Shown one piece after another: positions 1 to 7,627 of a stretch of DNA of 64,000 nucleotides. The stretch's first letter is position 1. Every line of letters starts with the position of its first letter. A program made the position numbers and the translations under genes. The notes under the pieces were generated by a model. That model made no database searches. It worked only from the letters and a program-made list of their open reading frames with translations, and was not told where the DNA came from. Origin of the DNA: Nonomuraea candida (lineage in GTDB: Bacteria > Actinomycetota > Actinomycetes > Streptosporangiales > Streptosporangiaceae); NCBI RefSeq assembly GCF_000725485.1, contig NZ_JOAG01000044.1, positions 1 through 64,000 on the forward strand. The letters are read 5' to 3'.

Positions 1-145
1 GGTTGGTGGAGATCTTGTAGCGGACGTTGTCGCCGCCGCCGAAGTATTCGTAGGTCATCATCCAGCGGCCGTCGGTGGTGGGCACGACGTTGGGCATGCT
101 GCCGGGTCCTGGACCATGGGGCCAGGACCCGGCGGGCGTCTTCAT
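1..145 (-). pseudogene. Fragment of a secreted-type glycoside hydrolase, runs off the window
   Basis: The reading frame on the minus strand continues past the left edge of the window. Its translation contains PGSMPNVVPTTDGRW and MTYEYFGGGDNVRYK, a pattern I associate with five-bladed-propeller arabinofuranosidase or sialidase-like hydrolases (GH43/BNR type, often with a ricin-like lectin domain). An ATG at 143-145 overlaps the stop codon of the beta-galactosidase gene (ATGA), so translation could be coupled. However, the recognisable part begins almost immediately after that ATG, with no signal peptide and none of the N-terminal propeller blades. I infer a 5'-truncated remnant; a shortened but functional gene is less likely. 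The rest of the gene is outside the window. Confidence 0.5.
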
Positions 146-2334
146 CGGAGAGCTGTGGTGGTCACGAGCACCCGCACGTCCCAGGGGCCGAGATCCAGCG
201 CCGTTCCCGCGGGAAGGGGCGTGCCGTCGAGGACGTCGGCCAGATCGGCGGGAACCTCTGCACGGGCCGGTTCCCAGCTCCAGTTGTGCACCACGTGCAC
301 GCGGCGCCCGTCCGGGGAGGTGCCGGTGGTCGCGGTGACGGACGCGGGCAGGTCGCGCCAGCCGGAGACCGGGGCGGGCGCGAGCCAGCCGGCCAGCGCG
401 CGGGCGAGGACGCGGCCGGGCACGGTGCCGACGCAGGTGACGCGGCCCGCGCCGTGGCGGCGGGTGGTGACCGCCGGCCAGCGGCCGAAGTGCGGGTGGT
501 CGTAGGTGGCCAGCACGTCGGCGTCGACGACGGTGAGACCGTCGATCCAGTGCGTCGCGGTCGCGCCGTCCGGCAGTTCGAGCCGGCCGCCGGGCGTGCC
601 CGCGAGCCCGCCGCCGAGCCCGCCGTCGAGTCCGCCGTCGAGTCCGCCGCCGGGCGCGGCGCGTACCGGCAGGTCGTGGGTGAGGTTGCTGAACTCGTCG
701 TAACGCACGCCCGCCGCGCCGGTCAGCCGCGCGGGCGCCGGCTCGTGCCGGGCGCGGGCCTCGTGGTCGGCGTAGCCGGTGCGCGGGCCGAGGACCAGGT
801 GGCCGCCCGCGTGCGCGTAGGCGGCGAGCCAGTCGACGGTCGCGTCGTCGGCGACGTAGAGCGCCGCGGCGACGAGCACGGGATGGCGGCGTGCGGCCTC
901 CTCGGCCGTCATCCGGTGCAGCTGCCCGTCGTGCACGATGCGCACCTGGCGGCCGGCGTCGAAGGCGCCCCGGTAGAAGGGGTCGAAGATGCGGTGGTAG
1001 GAGGCGGGGTCGGGATCGCCGCCGGCGGTCGCCAGCGGCGGGTGCCCCTGCATGAGCCACTTGCTCGGCGTCGAGTAGACCAGGGTGAGATCGGCCTCCG
1101 GCGCCAGCCCGGCCACCAGCGCGCCCGCGGTCTCGAACTCGGCGCCCAGCCGGGCCAGCTCCGCGTACGTCCGGCCGGGCAGCCCGCTGTGCGGCAGCAC
1201 GCCGCCCCAGTACGTCTCGGCCCCGAAACGCAGGGTCTGCCACTGCCAGTACTCGATCATGCGGGCGCCGCGCGCCACGTGGGCCCAGGCCGCCTGCCGC
1301 CACTGGCCGTCGTAGGCGGGGCGGTTGTCCCAGGCGAAGCCGATGGAGCCCGCGTTGGTCTCGGTGACCAGGAACGGCGCCTGCCGGGAGGCGAACATCC
1401 AGTCCGCGGTCCGGTACATCGCCCACACGCCGGTGGTCTTCCACCGCTGCTCGTGCTCGCCGGGCGTGCGGTCGGGGAGCGCCAGGCCGTCCTGCATGTC
1501 GTAGTACGGGTTGCCCGCCGCCACGTCGAGCCGTTCGGCGAGCCGGTCGTCCTGCACGCCCTGCCGGGTGTAGGAGATGCAGGTGGTGACGAACTGCCCG
1601 GGGCGGGCGTACTCGCGCACGATGCCGGCCTGCCAGCCGATGAACTCGGTGACCTGCTCCGCCTGGAACCGCCGCCATGCCAGGTCGTACTGCGGCTGGG
1701 CGTTGCCGTCGGGCGTCCACAGGTCGGCCCAGGTGGACAGGCGGTGCGACCAGTAGACCAGGCCCCACTCGCGGTTCAGGGTCTCCACGTCGCCGTACCG
1801 CTCGCGCAGATGGTCGACGAAGCGCTGGAAGACGCCCCGGTTGTGCAGCAGGTGCAGGCCGGGCTCGTTGTCCACCTGGAAGCCGATGACCGCGGGGTGG
1901 CCGGCGTACCGGGCGGTGATGGCGCGGATGACGCGCTCGGCGTGGAAGCGGAAGGCCGGATGGGTGAAGTCGGCCTCCTGGCGGGCGCCCCAGCCGATGC
2001 GCCGCCCGGTGGCGGTCTCACCGGTGATCTCCGGGTACAGCCGGGCCAGCCACGGCGGCACCGCGTAGGTCGGGGTGCCCAGGATGACGGAGATGCCGCG
2101 TTCATGGGCGCCGTCGAGCACCGGCTGCAGCCAGTCGAGGTCGAAGCGGCCGTTGTCCGGCTCCCAGGTGGACCAGACCGACTCGCCGACCCGGATGACG
2201 GTGAAGCGCGCGCCGGCCATCAGGTCGAGGTCGGTCTTGAGCCGCTCGTCCGGCCGGCGCGCGGGGTCGTACGCGGGCTCGTACTCGTGGTAGTAAGCGG
2301 CGCCGAACAGGACACGGGCGGGAAGATCCGCCAT
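142..2334 (-). CDS. Beta-galactosidase, GH42 family
   Basis: This 730-residue protein hydrolyses terminal beta-D-galactosides and is likely cytoplasmic because no signal peptide is seen. It opens with the GH42 signature LFGAAYYHEYEP. The acid/base glutamate is in GFQVDNEPG (about residue 156), and the nucleophile region is LVTETNAGS (about residue 330). The TIM barrel, trimerisation-like domain and C-terminal beta domain add up to the usual family length. A glycine-rich repeat (GGLDGGLDGG, about residues 558-575) is an in-frame minisatellite in the middle domain. The start is supported by a GGAGG-type ribosome site just upstream. It is the last intact enzyme of a sugar operon whose transporter genes, immediately upstream, are broken. 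Confidence 0.93.
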   Translation of the reverse strand: MADLPARVLFGAAYYHEYEPAYDPARRPDERLKTDLDLMAGARFTVIRVGESVWSTWEPDNGRFDLDWLQPVLDGAHERGISVILGTPTYAVPPWLARLYPEITGETATGRRIGWGARQEADFTHPAFRFHAERVIRAITARYAGHPAVIGFQVDNEPGLHLLHNRGVFQRFVDHLRERYGDVETLNREWGLVYWSHRLSTWADLWTPDGNAQPQYDLAWRRFQAEQVTEFIGWQAGIVREYARPGQFVTTCISYTRQGVQDDRLAERLDVAAGNPYYDMQDGLALPDRTPGEHEQRWKTTGVWAMYRTADWMFASRQAPFLVTETNAGSIGFAWDNRPAYDGQWRQAAWAHVARGARMIEYWQWQTLRFGAETYWGGVLPHSGLPGRTYAELARLGAEFETAGALVAGLAPEADLTLVYSTPSKWLMQGHPPLATAGGDPDPASYHRIFDPFYRGAFDAGRQVRIVHDGQLHRMTAEEAARRHPVLVAAALYVADDATVDWLAAYAHAGGHLVLGPRTGYADHEARARHEPAPARLTGAAGVRYDEFSNLTHDLPVRAAPGGGLDGGLDGGLGGGLAGTPGGRLELPDGATATHWIDGLTVVDADVLATYDHPHFGRWPAVTTRRHGAGRVTCVGTVPGRVLARALAGWLAPAPVSGWRDLPASVTATTGTSPDGRRVHVVHNWSWEPARAEVPADLADVLDGTPLPAGTALDLGPWDVRVLVTTTALR

Positions 2335-2367
2335 ATGAGAAACCTCCGGAGGGGTTGGGTGAATGAC

Positions 2368-2891
2368 CTACTGCTTGACGCCGCCGCTGGTCAGACCGCT
2401 CTGCCAGTAGCGCTGCAGGAGGAGGAAGGCCACCATGAGGGGCACGACGGACAGCAGGGAGCCGGTCACGACGAGCGCGAGCAGGTCGCTGTCGGCGCCG
2501 GCGCCGCCGCCGACGGCCTGCGACGCCCAGGAGGCGAGGCCGACCGTGCTGGGATACAGGTCCGGGTCGTTGAGCATGATGAGCGGCAGGAAATAGTTGT
2601 TCCAGGTGGCGACCAGCGTGAAGAGCACGACGGTGACCAGGCCCGGCGCGAGCAGCCGCAACACGATCCTGAAGAAGATCGCCGCCTCGCCCGCCCCGTC
2701 GATGCGGGCGGCCTCCAGGATGGCGTCGGGCACGGCGTCGAGGCGACCACGAGCCAGAACAGCGGCAGCAGGAAGTAGGCCAGCGCGGCCAGCATGGCGA
2801 TGGTCAGCGGGGTGCTGTGCCGCCGGGCCGGCGGCCGGAGCCGGCGCCGCCCTGCCGGGGCTCGGGAGACGGCCTGGGCCGGGGTGGTCAC
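2368..2891 (-). pseudogene. Carbohydrate ABC transporter permease (MalG type), internal deletion
   Basis: Two pieces of a CUT1 inner-membrane permease are visible in different frames. The 5' piece (from 2891) encodes a basic N-terminus and the first membrane helix, ending in PLFWLVVAST. The 3' piece, after about 2740, encodes the EAA loop (VPDAILEAARIDGAGE) and the last helices, ending LTSGGVKQ at 2368. A normal MalG protein is about 270-300 residues. Here the pieces are joined directly, with roughly 110-140 residues missing and the frame changed at about 2735-2750. The protein cannot form a working permease. It lies between the beta-galactosidase and the MalF remnant, as in a typical galactoside-uptake operon. 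Confidence 0.85.
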
Positions 2892-2928
2892 GGGGTCCTC
2901 CTGAGGCGGGCGGCCCGGGCCGGGGCGG

Positions 2929-3207
2929 TCACGGCGTCCTCCTGCGGTTGGCGGTGAGCAGGACGGCGTAGGAGACGATCACGATGACCAGCCCCAGCAG
3001 GAACGAGACCGCGGCGGCGTAGTTGATCTGCTGGCTGGTGAAGGCCAGGGAGTAGGAGTAGAGGTTGGCGGTGTAGGCGCTGTCGATGACGTCGGGGGCC
3101 AGGCGTTGCAGCAGGTTCGGCTCGTTGAACAGCTGGAAGCTGCCGATCACGGAGAAGACCAGGGCCAGGGGTGGGAGAACGCTGCGCCGCGGTGGCCGGA
3201 CGGGCAC
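2929..3207 (-). pseudogene. Carbohydrate ABC transporter permease (MalF type), C-terminal remnant
   Basis: The 92-residue frame corresponds to the end of a MalF-type permease: LALVFSVIGSFQLFNEPNLL, then a helix-rich tail ending SYAVLLTANRRRTP. The first about 200 residues, including the EAA loop start and the earlier membrane segments, are absent. The LacI gene begins only 34 bp further upstream, so the missing part, and the solute-binding protein that normally precedes it, appear to have been deleted. The tail still precedes the MalG remnant in the expected operon order. Confidence 0.82.
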
Positions 3208-3241
3208 GCCGGCCGGCGGCCGTCGGGGTGATCGGGGCGGG

Positions 3242-4366
3242 TCAGCCCGAGGTGGTGCGCGCGGGGCCTGGGGTCGTCCAGGGCGGAGGCGCGGTCGAGC
3301 TGCGGACGACGAGCTCGACCGGTTGGCCGGCCGCCGCGGGCAGGTCGGCGTCGGGCTGCTCGATGGTCTGCACGAGGAGCTTGATCCCCTCCCGCGCCAC
3401 GGCGTCGAACGGCTGGCGCACCGTGGTCAGGGGAGGGGTGACGTACGCGGCGACGGGGATGTCGTCGAATCCGACCACGCTGACGTCCTCGGGGACGCGC
3501 CGGCCGGCCTCCACCAGCGCGCGGATCACGCCGATGGCCATGTCGTCGTTGGCGGCGAACACGGCGGTCACCGCGTCACCCCCCGGCTCACGGCCCCCCG
3601 GCTCACGGCCCCCCGGCTCACGGCCCCCCGGCTCACGGCCCGCCAGCTCACGGCCCGCCGCGTAGCCGGAGGCGGCCGACCAGTCGCCGCGCAGGACGGA
3701 CGGTTCGCGCAGCCCGCGGGCCCGTAACGCCGCCTGCCAGCCCTCCAGGCGCTCCCGCGCGGCGAACCAGCGTTGCGGCCCGGCGACGTGGTGGACGGTC
3801 GCGTGCCCCAGATCCAGCAGGTGCTCGGTGGCCACGCGTGCCAGCAGTTCGGTGCTGACCCCGGTGGTGACCACCCGCGGGGCGGCGAAGGAGGAGGGCG
3901 CGCCGAGGACGAGCACGGGCACGTCCACCCGGACGGGCCCGGTCTGCTCGTCGATCGGCTCGGAGATGACGATGCCGTCCACGCCCTGCTCCAGCAGCGA
4001 CTCCACCGCACCGGCGACGCCCCGGGCATCGCCCTCCAGGGTGTTGACCACCCGGAGCGCGTAGCCGGCGTCCCGGACGGCGCGCTCGACCCCGATCAGC
4101 AGCGAGGCCGGCCCGAACAGCGCGGTGCCGAGCGACACCACGCCGATGGACCGGGTCCGGCCGGAGGCCAGCGCGCGGGCCGCGTTGTTCAGCCGGTAGC
4201 CGAGCTGGTCGGCCGCGGCGAGCACGCGCCGGCGCGCCTCGGCGGAGACGTAGGGCTCGTTGTTGAGCACCCGCGACACCGTCTTCTGTGACACCCCGGC
4301 GAGGCGGGCCACGTCGACACTGCGGGGCAGCCGGGCGTCGCCGGGCCCTTTCACCAGTCGTGTCAT
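3242..4366 (-). CDS. LacI family transcriptional regulator
   Basis: This DNA-binding repressor has the LacI helix-turn-helix (SVDVARLAGVSQKTVSRVLN), a hinge helix (ALASGRTRSIGVV) and a periplasmic-binding-protein-like sugar domain ending near TTVRQPFD. The start at 4366 is preferred over an upstream in-frame ATG at 4510 because it has a GGGGGAG ribosome site and because the extension would read through the operator repeats. Residues encoded at about 3585-3660 are four to five copies of a GREPG-type pentamer from a 15-bp minisatellite inserted in the effector domain. The remnants downstream suggest it once controlled a beta-galactoside uptake operon. Whether the repeat insertion leaves it functional is unknown. 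Confidence 0.92.
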   Translation of the reverse strand: MTRLVKGPGDARLPRSVDVARLAGVSQKTVSRVLNNEPYVSAEARRRVLAAADQLGYRLNNAARALASGRTRSIGVVSLGTALFGPASLLIGVERAVRDAGYALRVVNTLEGDARGVAGAVESLLEQGVDGIVISEPIDEQTGPVRVDVPVLVLGAPSSFAAPRVVTTGVSTELLARVATEHLLDLGHATVHHVAGPQRWFAARERLEGWQAALRARGLREPSVLRGDWSAASGYAAGRELAGREPGGREPGGREPGGREPGGDAVTAVFAANDDMAIGVIRALVEAGRRVPEDVSVVGFDDIPVAAYVTPPLTTVRQPFDAVAREGIKLLVQTIEQPDADLPAAAGQPVELVVRSSTAPPPWTTPGPARTTSG

Positions 4367-4413
4367 GGTCTCCCCCGTGGCCGTTCGCGCCGAGTCTATC
4401 GAGAAAAGATCTC

Positions 4414-4523
4414 TGTCTGCGCAGTCATAACAGCCCGTCCTGTCATGCCGCCGGAGCGGCACCGCCATGGGAAGAGCTGTCATGTCTGCGCAGTCTGTCT
4501 GCGCAGTCATGTCTACGCAACGA
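4414..4523 (+). promoter_or_regulatory. Array of LacI-type operators upstream of the lacI-like gene
   Basis: The 14-mer TGTCTGCGCAGTCA occurs at 4414-4427 and 4496-4509, with a one-base variant at 4483-4496 and a degraded copy from 4510 (TGTCTACGCA). It is a near-perfect dyad, TGNCTGCGCAGNCA, the layout expected for a LacI-family operator. Two copies abut directly. All lie 48-157 bp upstream of the regulator start, so autoregulation is the simple inference. Confidence 0.6.
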
Positions 4524-4608
4524 AGAGGGCGCCGTCAACGGCTCGTAACACATCCGTGACGTGTTCTCGCCGGACGGCGCCCACCGGAAGCCGGCGGTCG
4601 GGGTCTGT

Positions 4609-5040
4609 CTAGGGGAGGTCCAAGGCGGTTCCGTACAGGCGGGACACCCTGATCCTGATGATCGCGCGGCGTTCCCGGGCCTGCTGCTCCAGGAAGGCGG
4701 CGGTGTCCGGCTGCTCGCCCGCGAAGGCCAGCAGCTCGTCGGCGGCGTCGGACACCTCGGCCTCGCCCTCGGCCACGGCGAACGACCAGACGTCGGGGCC
4801 GTGTACGTGCAGGGCGACGTGCGGATCGTTGCGCACCTGGCGTGCCTTGAGCCGGTCGGCCGTCGTGGAGATCCTGATGACCCGCGCGGCCGGGTCCCAC
4901 CGGTACAGGACCGTGGACAGCGCGGGGTGACCGGTGCGCCGGACCGTCGCCAGCACGCCGAACTGCTGCCCGTCGAGCAGCTTCAGCAGCTCCTCCTCGC
5001 TCAGCGGCCGAGGGGCGGGGCCCGACTGGTTCTCGCTCAT
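4609..5040 (-). CDS. PPOX class F420-dependent / pyridoxamine-phosphate-oxidase-fold protein
   Basis: This small split-barrel flavin or F420-binding protein (143 residues) begins MSENQSGPAPRPLSEEELLK. It carries the family motif GVLATVRRTGHPALSTVLY, followed by DPHVALHVHGPDVWSFAVAEG, and ends in an IRVSRLYGTALDLP segment. The start at 5040 has a GGAGAG site 5-6 bases upstream. An in-frame ATG at 5097 would add 19 atypical residues and is not favoured. Family members reduce or oxidise small aromatic or unsaturated substrates with F420H2 or FMN. The substrate cannot be told from sequence. It stands alone between the lacI-like gene and an exporter on the same strand. Confidence 0.85.
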   Translation of the reverse strand: MSENQSGPAPRPLSEEELLKLLDGQQFGVLATVRRTGHPALSTVLYRWDPAARVIRISTTADRLKARQVRNDPHVALHVHGPDVWSFAVAEGEAEVSDAADELLAFAGEQPDTAAFLEQQARERRAIIRIRVSRLYGTALDLP

Positions 5041-5114
5041 GCTCTCTCCATCGAACGGTGCGGCACCGGGGAGCGCGTGCCACGGGATGCGCTTCACTAA
5101 GCAAGGACCGTAGC

Positions 5115-5138
5115 AGATAGTTTTGTTGCAGACAATCT
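5115..5138 (-). promoter_or_regulatory. Inverted repeat upstream of the PPOX gene
   Basis: AGATAGT (5115-5121) and ACAATCT (5132-5138) form an inverted repeat AGATNGT-N10-ACNATCT in an AT-richer patch between the exporter stop and the PPOX start. The arms match apart from the central position. It fits a dimeric MarR/HxlR-type operator or promoter element. No cognate regulator can be assigned. Confidence 0.3.
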
Positions 5139-5146
5139 GGGGTGGG

Positions 5147-6517
5147 TCAGGCTCTCGCCTGCTGGGCGCGTTCGGGCTTCTCGCCGGATGCGCGCCGTAC
5201 CGCGAAGGGGGCGGCCGCGAGGCCGAGCACGCCGGTCACGGTGGCCAGCCAGAACAGGGTGGTGAAGGCCGCGCCGGTGTAGCCGCCGGCCAGGACGGTG
5301 CCGGCCAGGCCGCTGCCCACCACGCCGCCGACCGTGCGGGCGATGTTGTTGAGCCCGTTGGCCACCCCGGTCCTGGCGAGCGGGACCAGGTCGCCGATCA
5401 GCTTCGGCAGCGCGGCCATGACCAGGCCCGAGCCCGCGCCCACCACGGTGTAGAAGACCAGGTGCTGCCACATCGAGGCGTGGGCCAGGGCGAGCAGTGC
5501 CGAACCCGCCACGGCCACCGCGAACCCGAGGACCGCCGGCCAGCGCGGGCCGAACCGCTCGGCGAGCCTGCCCGCCGCCGTGCCGGTGGGCAGCAGGACG
5601 AGGGCGCCCGGCAGCATCAGCAGGCCCGACACGGTGACGGTGGCGCCGAAGCCGATCCCGTTCGCCCCCGGCTCCAGCTGGGCGTAGGCGGGCAGGGCCA
5701 GGTAGAAGACGTATGACGTGACGCCGAAGAGGAACGCCAGCGCGTGCGTGGCCAGCATCGGCCGGTCGGCCAGCTCCTTCACGTCGATCAGCGCGTCGTC
5801 CCTGCGCCGCTCGACCAGGAGGAGGGCGGCGAACAGGATCGCCGCGGCCGCCCCGAGCGCGACCGCGGTCCAGCCCCGGCCCTGGGTGAGCGCCAGCAGC
5901 AGGGCGACCAGCCCGGCGCCGAGCAGGACGGCGCCGGGGATGTCGAGCCGGCCCCGCGCGGTGTGCGTGCCGGCCGGCACGGCCCGGGCCGCCAGCAGCA
6001 GGCTGACCAGGGCGAGCAGCGCGCCGAACGCGAACAGCCAGCGCCAGGACAGGTGGTCGGCGAGCAGCCCGCCGACCACCAGCCCGGCCCCGGCGCCCGC
6101 GCCGACGATCCCCGAGATCAGCCCGAACGCGAACGCCATCCGCTCGCGCGGCATCGTCTCACGCAGGATGGCCATGGACAGCGGCACCAGCGCGAGCGCC
6201 GCGCCCTGCACGACCCTGGCCGCGACCAGCTGCCCGATGTCCTGCGCGGCCGTGGCGCCGGCCATGCCGACGAGGTAGGTGACCAGTACGGCGAGCAGCA
6301 CCCGGCGCTTGCCGTACAGGTCGCCCATCCGGCCGAGCAGCGGGGTCAGCACGGCGCTGGACAGCAGGAACCCGCTGATGATCCACGACGCCCAGCCGGG
6401 CGTGGTGTCGAGCTCGCGCTGCAGCAGGCCGACCGCGGGGACGACCATCGTCTGCATGAGCGCGTAGCTGAAGACGGAGGCGACAAGGGCGAACAACGTC
6501 GCGTTGGCACTCTTCAC
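5147..6517 (-). CDS. MFS drug exporter, DHA2 (EmrB/QacA-like) family
   Basis: This 456-residue membrane protein has many hydrophobic segments. It shows the MFS motif A region GRMGDLYGKRRVLL, the exporter motif C region GIVGAGAGAGLVVGG with SWRWLFAFG, and a long C-terminal half with GVANGLNNIARTVGGVVGSG. It should export hydrophobic compounds by proton antiport. A pair of inverted operator-like sites lies directly upstream, and beyond them is the wreck of a divergent MarR gene. The exporter was therefore probably repressed by that regulator and may now be unregulated. The start has few alternatives and places the first helix correctly. Confidence 0.92.
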   Translation of the reverse strand: MKSANATLFALVASVFSYALMQTMVVPAVGLLQRELDTTPGWASWIISGFLLSSAVLTPLLGRMGDLYGKRRVLLAVLVTYLVGMAGATAAQDIGQLVAARVVQGAALALVPLSMAILRETMPRERMAFAFGLISGIVGAGAGAGLVVGGLLADHLSWRWLFAFGALLALVSLLLAARAVPAGTHTARGRLDIPGAVLLGAGLVALLLALTQGRGWTAVALGAAAAILFAALLLVERRRDDALIDVKELADRPMLATHALAFLFGVTSYVFYLALPAYAQLEPGANGIGFGATVTVSGLLMLPGALVLLPTGTAAGRLAERFGPRWPAVLGFAVAVAGSALLALAHASMWQHLVFYTVVGAGSGLVMAALPKLIGDLVPLARTGVANGLNNIARTVGGVVGSGLAGTVLAGGYTGAAFTTLFWLATVTGVLGLAAAPFAVRRASGEKPERAQQARA

Positions 6518-6527
6518 CGGCTCACCT

Positions 6528-6583
6528 TAGTTCGCTATACGAATAGTACGTGGCGCGAAGCAAACTATTCGTGCAGCGAACTA
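6528..6583. promoter_or_regulatory. Paired operator boxes between the exporter and the marR remnant
   Basis: TAGTTCGCTATACGAATAGT (6528-6547) is matched in inverted orientation by ACTATTCGTGCAGCGAACTA (6564-6583), with 18 of 20 positions agreeing. Each box is itself a dyad of the form TTCG-N5-CGAA. The boxes lie 11-66 bp upstream of the exporter start and just before the divergent marR remnant, the normal place for MarR autoregulation and exporter control. Confidence 0.6.
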
Positions 6584-6603
6584 GTGTCAACCAGGATGCG
6601 GAC

Positions 6604-6833
6604 ATGGAGGACACCGCGCTGGCCACCGCGCCGCTACGGCTCTCGCATCTGGTAAGCCGGGTCCAGGCCGAGGTCGGCAAGGAGTTCGAGCCGACTCCGC
6701 GCGGATCGGGGAACTGATCGGGGAACTGATCGGGGAACTGATCGGGGAGATCGGCCCCGGCGACCGGCAACGCCTGGAATCCGTGGTGACGGGCATCGTC
6801 CGCACCCGCGCCCCCGGCGCCATGGCGCGCTGA
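6604..6833 (+). pseudogene. MarR family regulator, middle deleted
   Basis: The first piece, from ATG 6604, reads MEDTALATAPLRLSHLVSRV and on to VGKEFEP, a MarR N-terminal helix, then stops at 6715-6717. A second piece in another frame reads GDRQRLESVVTGIVRTR and stops at 6831-6833, matching a MarR C-terminal dimerisation helix. The winged helix between them is missing, about 80-100 residues. At the junction are three copies of the 12-mer GATCGGGGAACT (6704-6739) plus a partial fourth. Its position, divergent from an MFS exporter across an operator pair, supports the identification. Confidence 0.75.
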
Positions 6834-6940
6834 GACCGCTGTGACCGCCGCGGGGACCTCTCCCCGGGGTCCGCCCGGCGGGGCACCCGCATCGTGGCGG
6901 GCCGGGGCCCCGGTCAGAGCGGGGTGGCTAATGTACGCCT

Positions 6941-7576
6941 ATGGTACCTGTCGACAATCTTCTGGCGTTCACGGCGGCCGCCACCGCCATCATCCTCATC
7001 CCGGGGCCGAGCGTGCTGTTCGTGATCGGCCGGGCACTGGCCCACGGGCGGCGTGTCGCGTTGCTGTCGGTGCTGGGCAACGGCCTGGCCGCCGTGCTCG
7101 TGGCCGCCGCGGTGGCCCTGGGGGTGGGAGCGGTCGTGGAGCGCTCGGTCGTGGCGTTCACGGTGCTGAAGCTCGCCGGTGCCGCCTACCTGGTCTATCT
7201 GGGTGTCCGGGCCTTCCGGCAGCGCGGCGAGAAGGCCGAGCTCCAGGTCGTTTCCGGGAGCGCGGACGGATGGCGGGCGTTGCGTGACGGTTTCGTGGTC
7301 AGCGTGACCAACCCCAAGACCCTGCTCTTCTTCGGCGCCGTGCTGCCCCAGTTCGTCGACCGCTCTGCCGGGGCCGTCCCGGTGCAGATGATGGTGCTCG
7401 GGCTCGTCTTCACGGTGATCGCTCTCGCGTGTGACGCGGGATGGGGCCTGGTGGCGAGCGGGGCCCGGGCCTGGTTCGGCGGCTCGCCGCGCCGGATGGC
7501 CACGGTCGGGGGCGCGGGTGGCCTGGCGATGATCGGCCTGGGCATCTCCGTCGCCTTCACCGGTCACAAGGACTGA
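6941..7576 (+). CDS. LysE/RhtB family amino-acid exporter
   Basis: This is an inner-membrane protein of 211 residues and about six helices. It has the LysE-family N-terminus (AIILIPGPSVLFVIGRAL), then AGAAYLVYLGVRAFR, and the loop VSVTNPKTLLFFGAVLPQF. Members export basic or neutral amino acids or related metabolites. The start is supported by a TAATGT -10 box at 6929-6934 followed by six bases and then ATG 6941, which would give a leaderless transcript. It is a single-gene unit with a separate promoter for the next gene. Confidence 0.9.
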   Translation: MVPVDNLLAFTAAATAIILIPGPSVLFVIGRALAHGRRVALLSVLGNGLAAVLVAAAVALGVGAVVERSVVAFTVLKLAGAAYLVYLGVRAFRQRGEKAELQVVSGSADGWRALRDGFVVSVTNPKTLLFFGAVLPQFVDRSAGAVPVQMMVLGLVFTVIALACDAGWGLVASGARAWFGGSPRRMATVGGAGGLAMIGLGISVAFTGHKD

Positions 7577-7627
7577 GCCGGCCGGCGTCGTGATGCGGGC
7601 CGGTCCCGCTCCGCTAAGGTCACGGGC

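Noticed and set aside
286..2778. Long plus-strand open frame of 830 codons opposite the beta-galactosidase
   Set aside because: It is the antisense shadow of a strongly supported GH42 gene; its sequence is Arg/Gly/Ala/Val-rich without domains, as expected in high-GC DNA.
4367..4510. N-terminal extension of the LacI-like protein to ATG 4510
   Set aside because: The added residues come from operator repeats (TDCADMTAL-like), lack family similarity, and the internal ATG 4366 has a better ribosome site.
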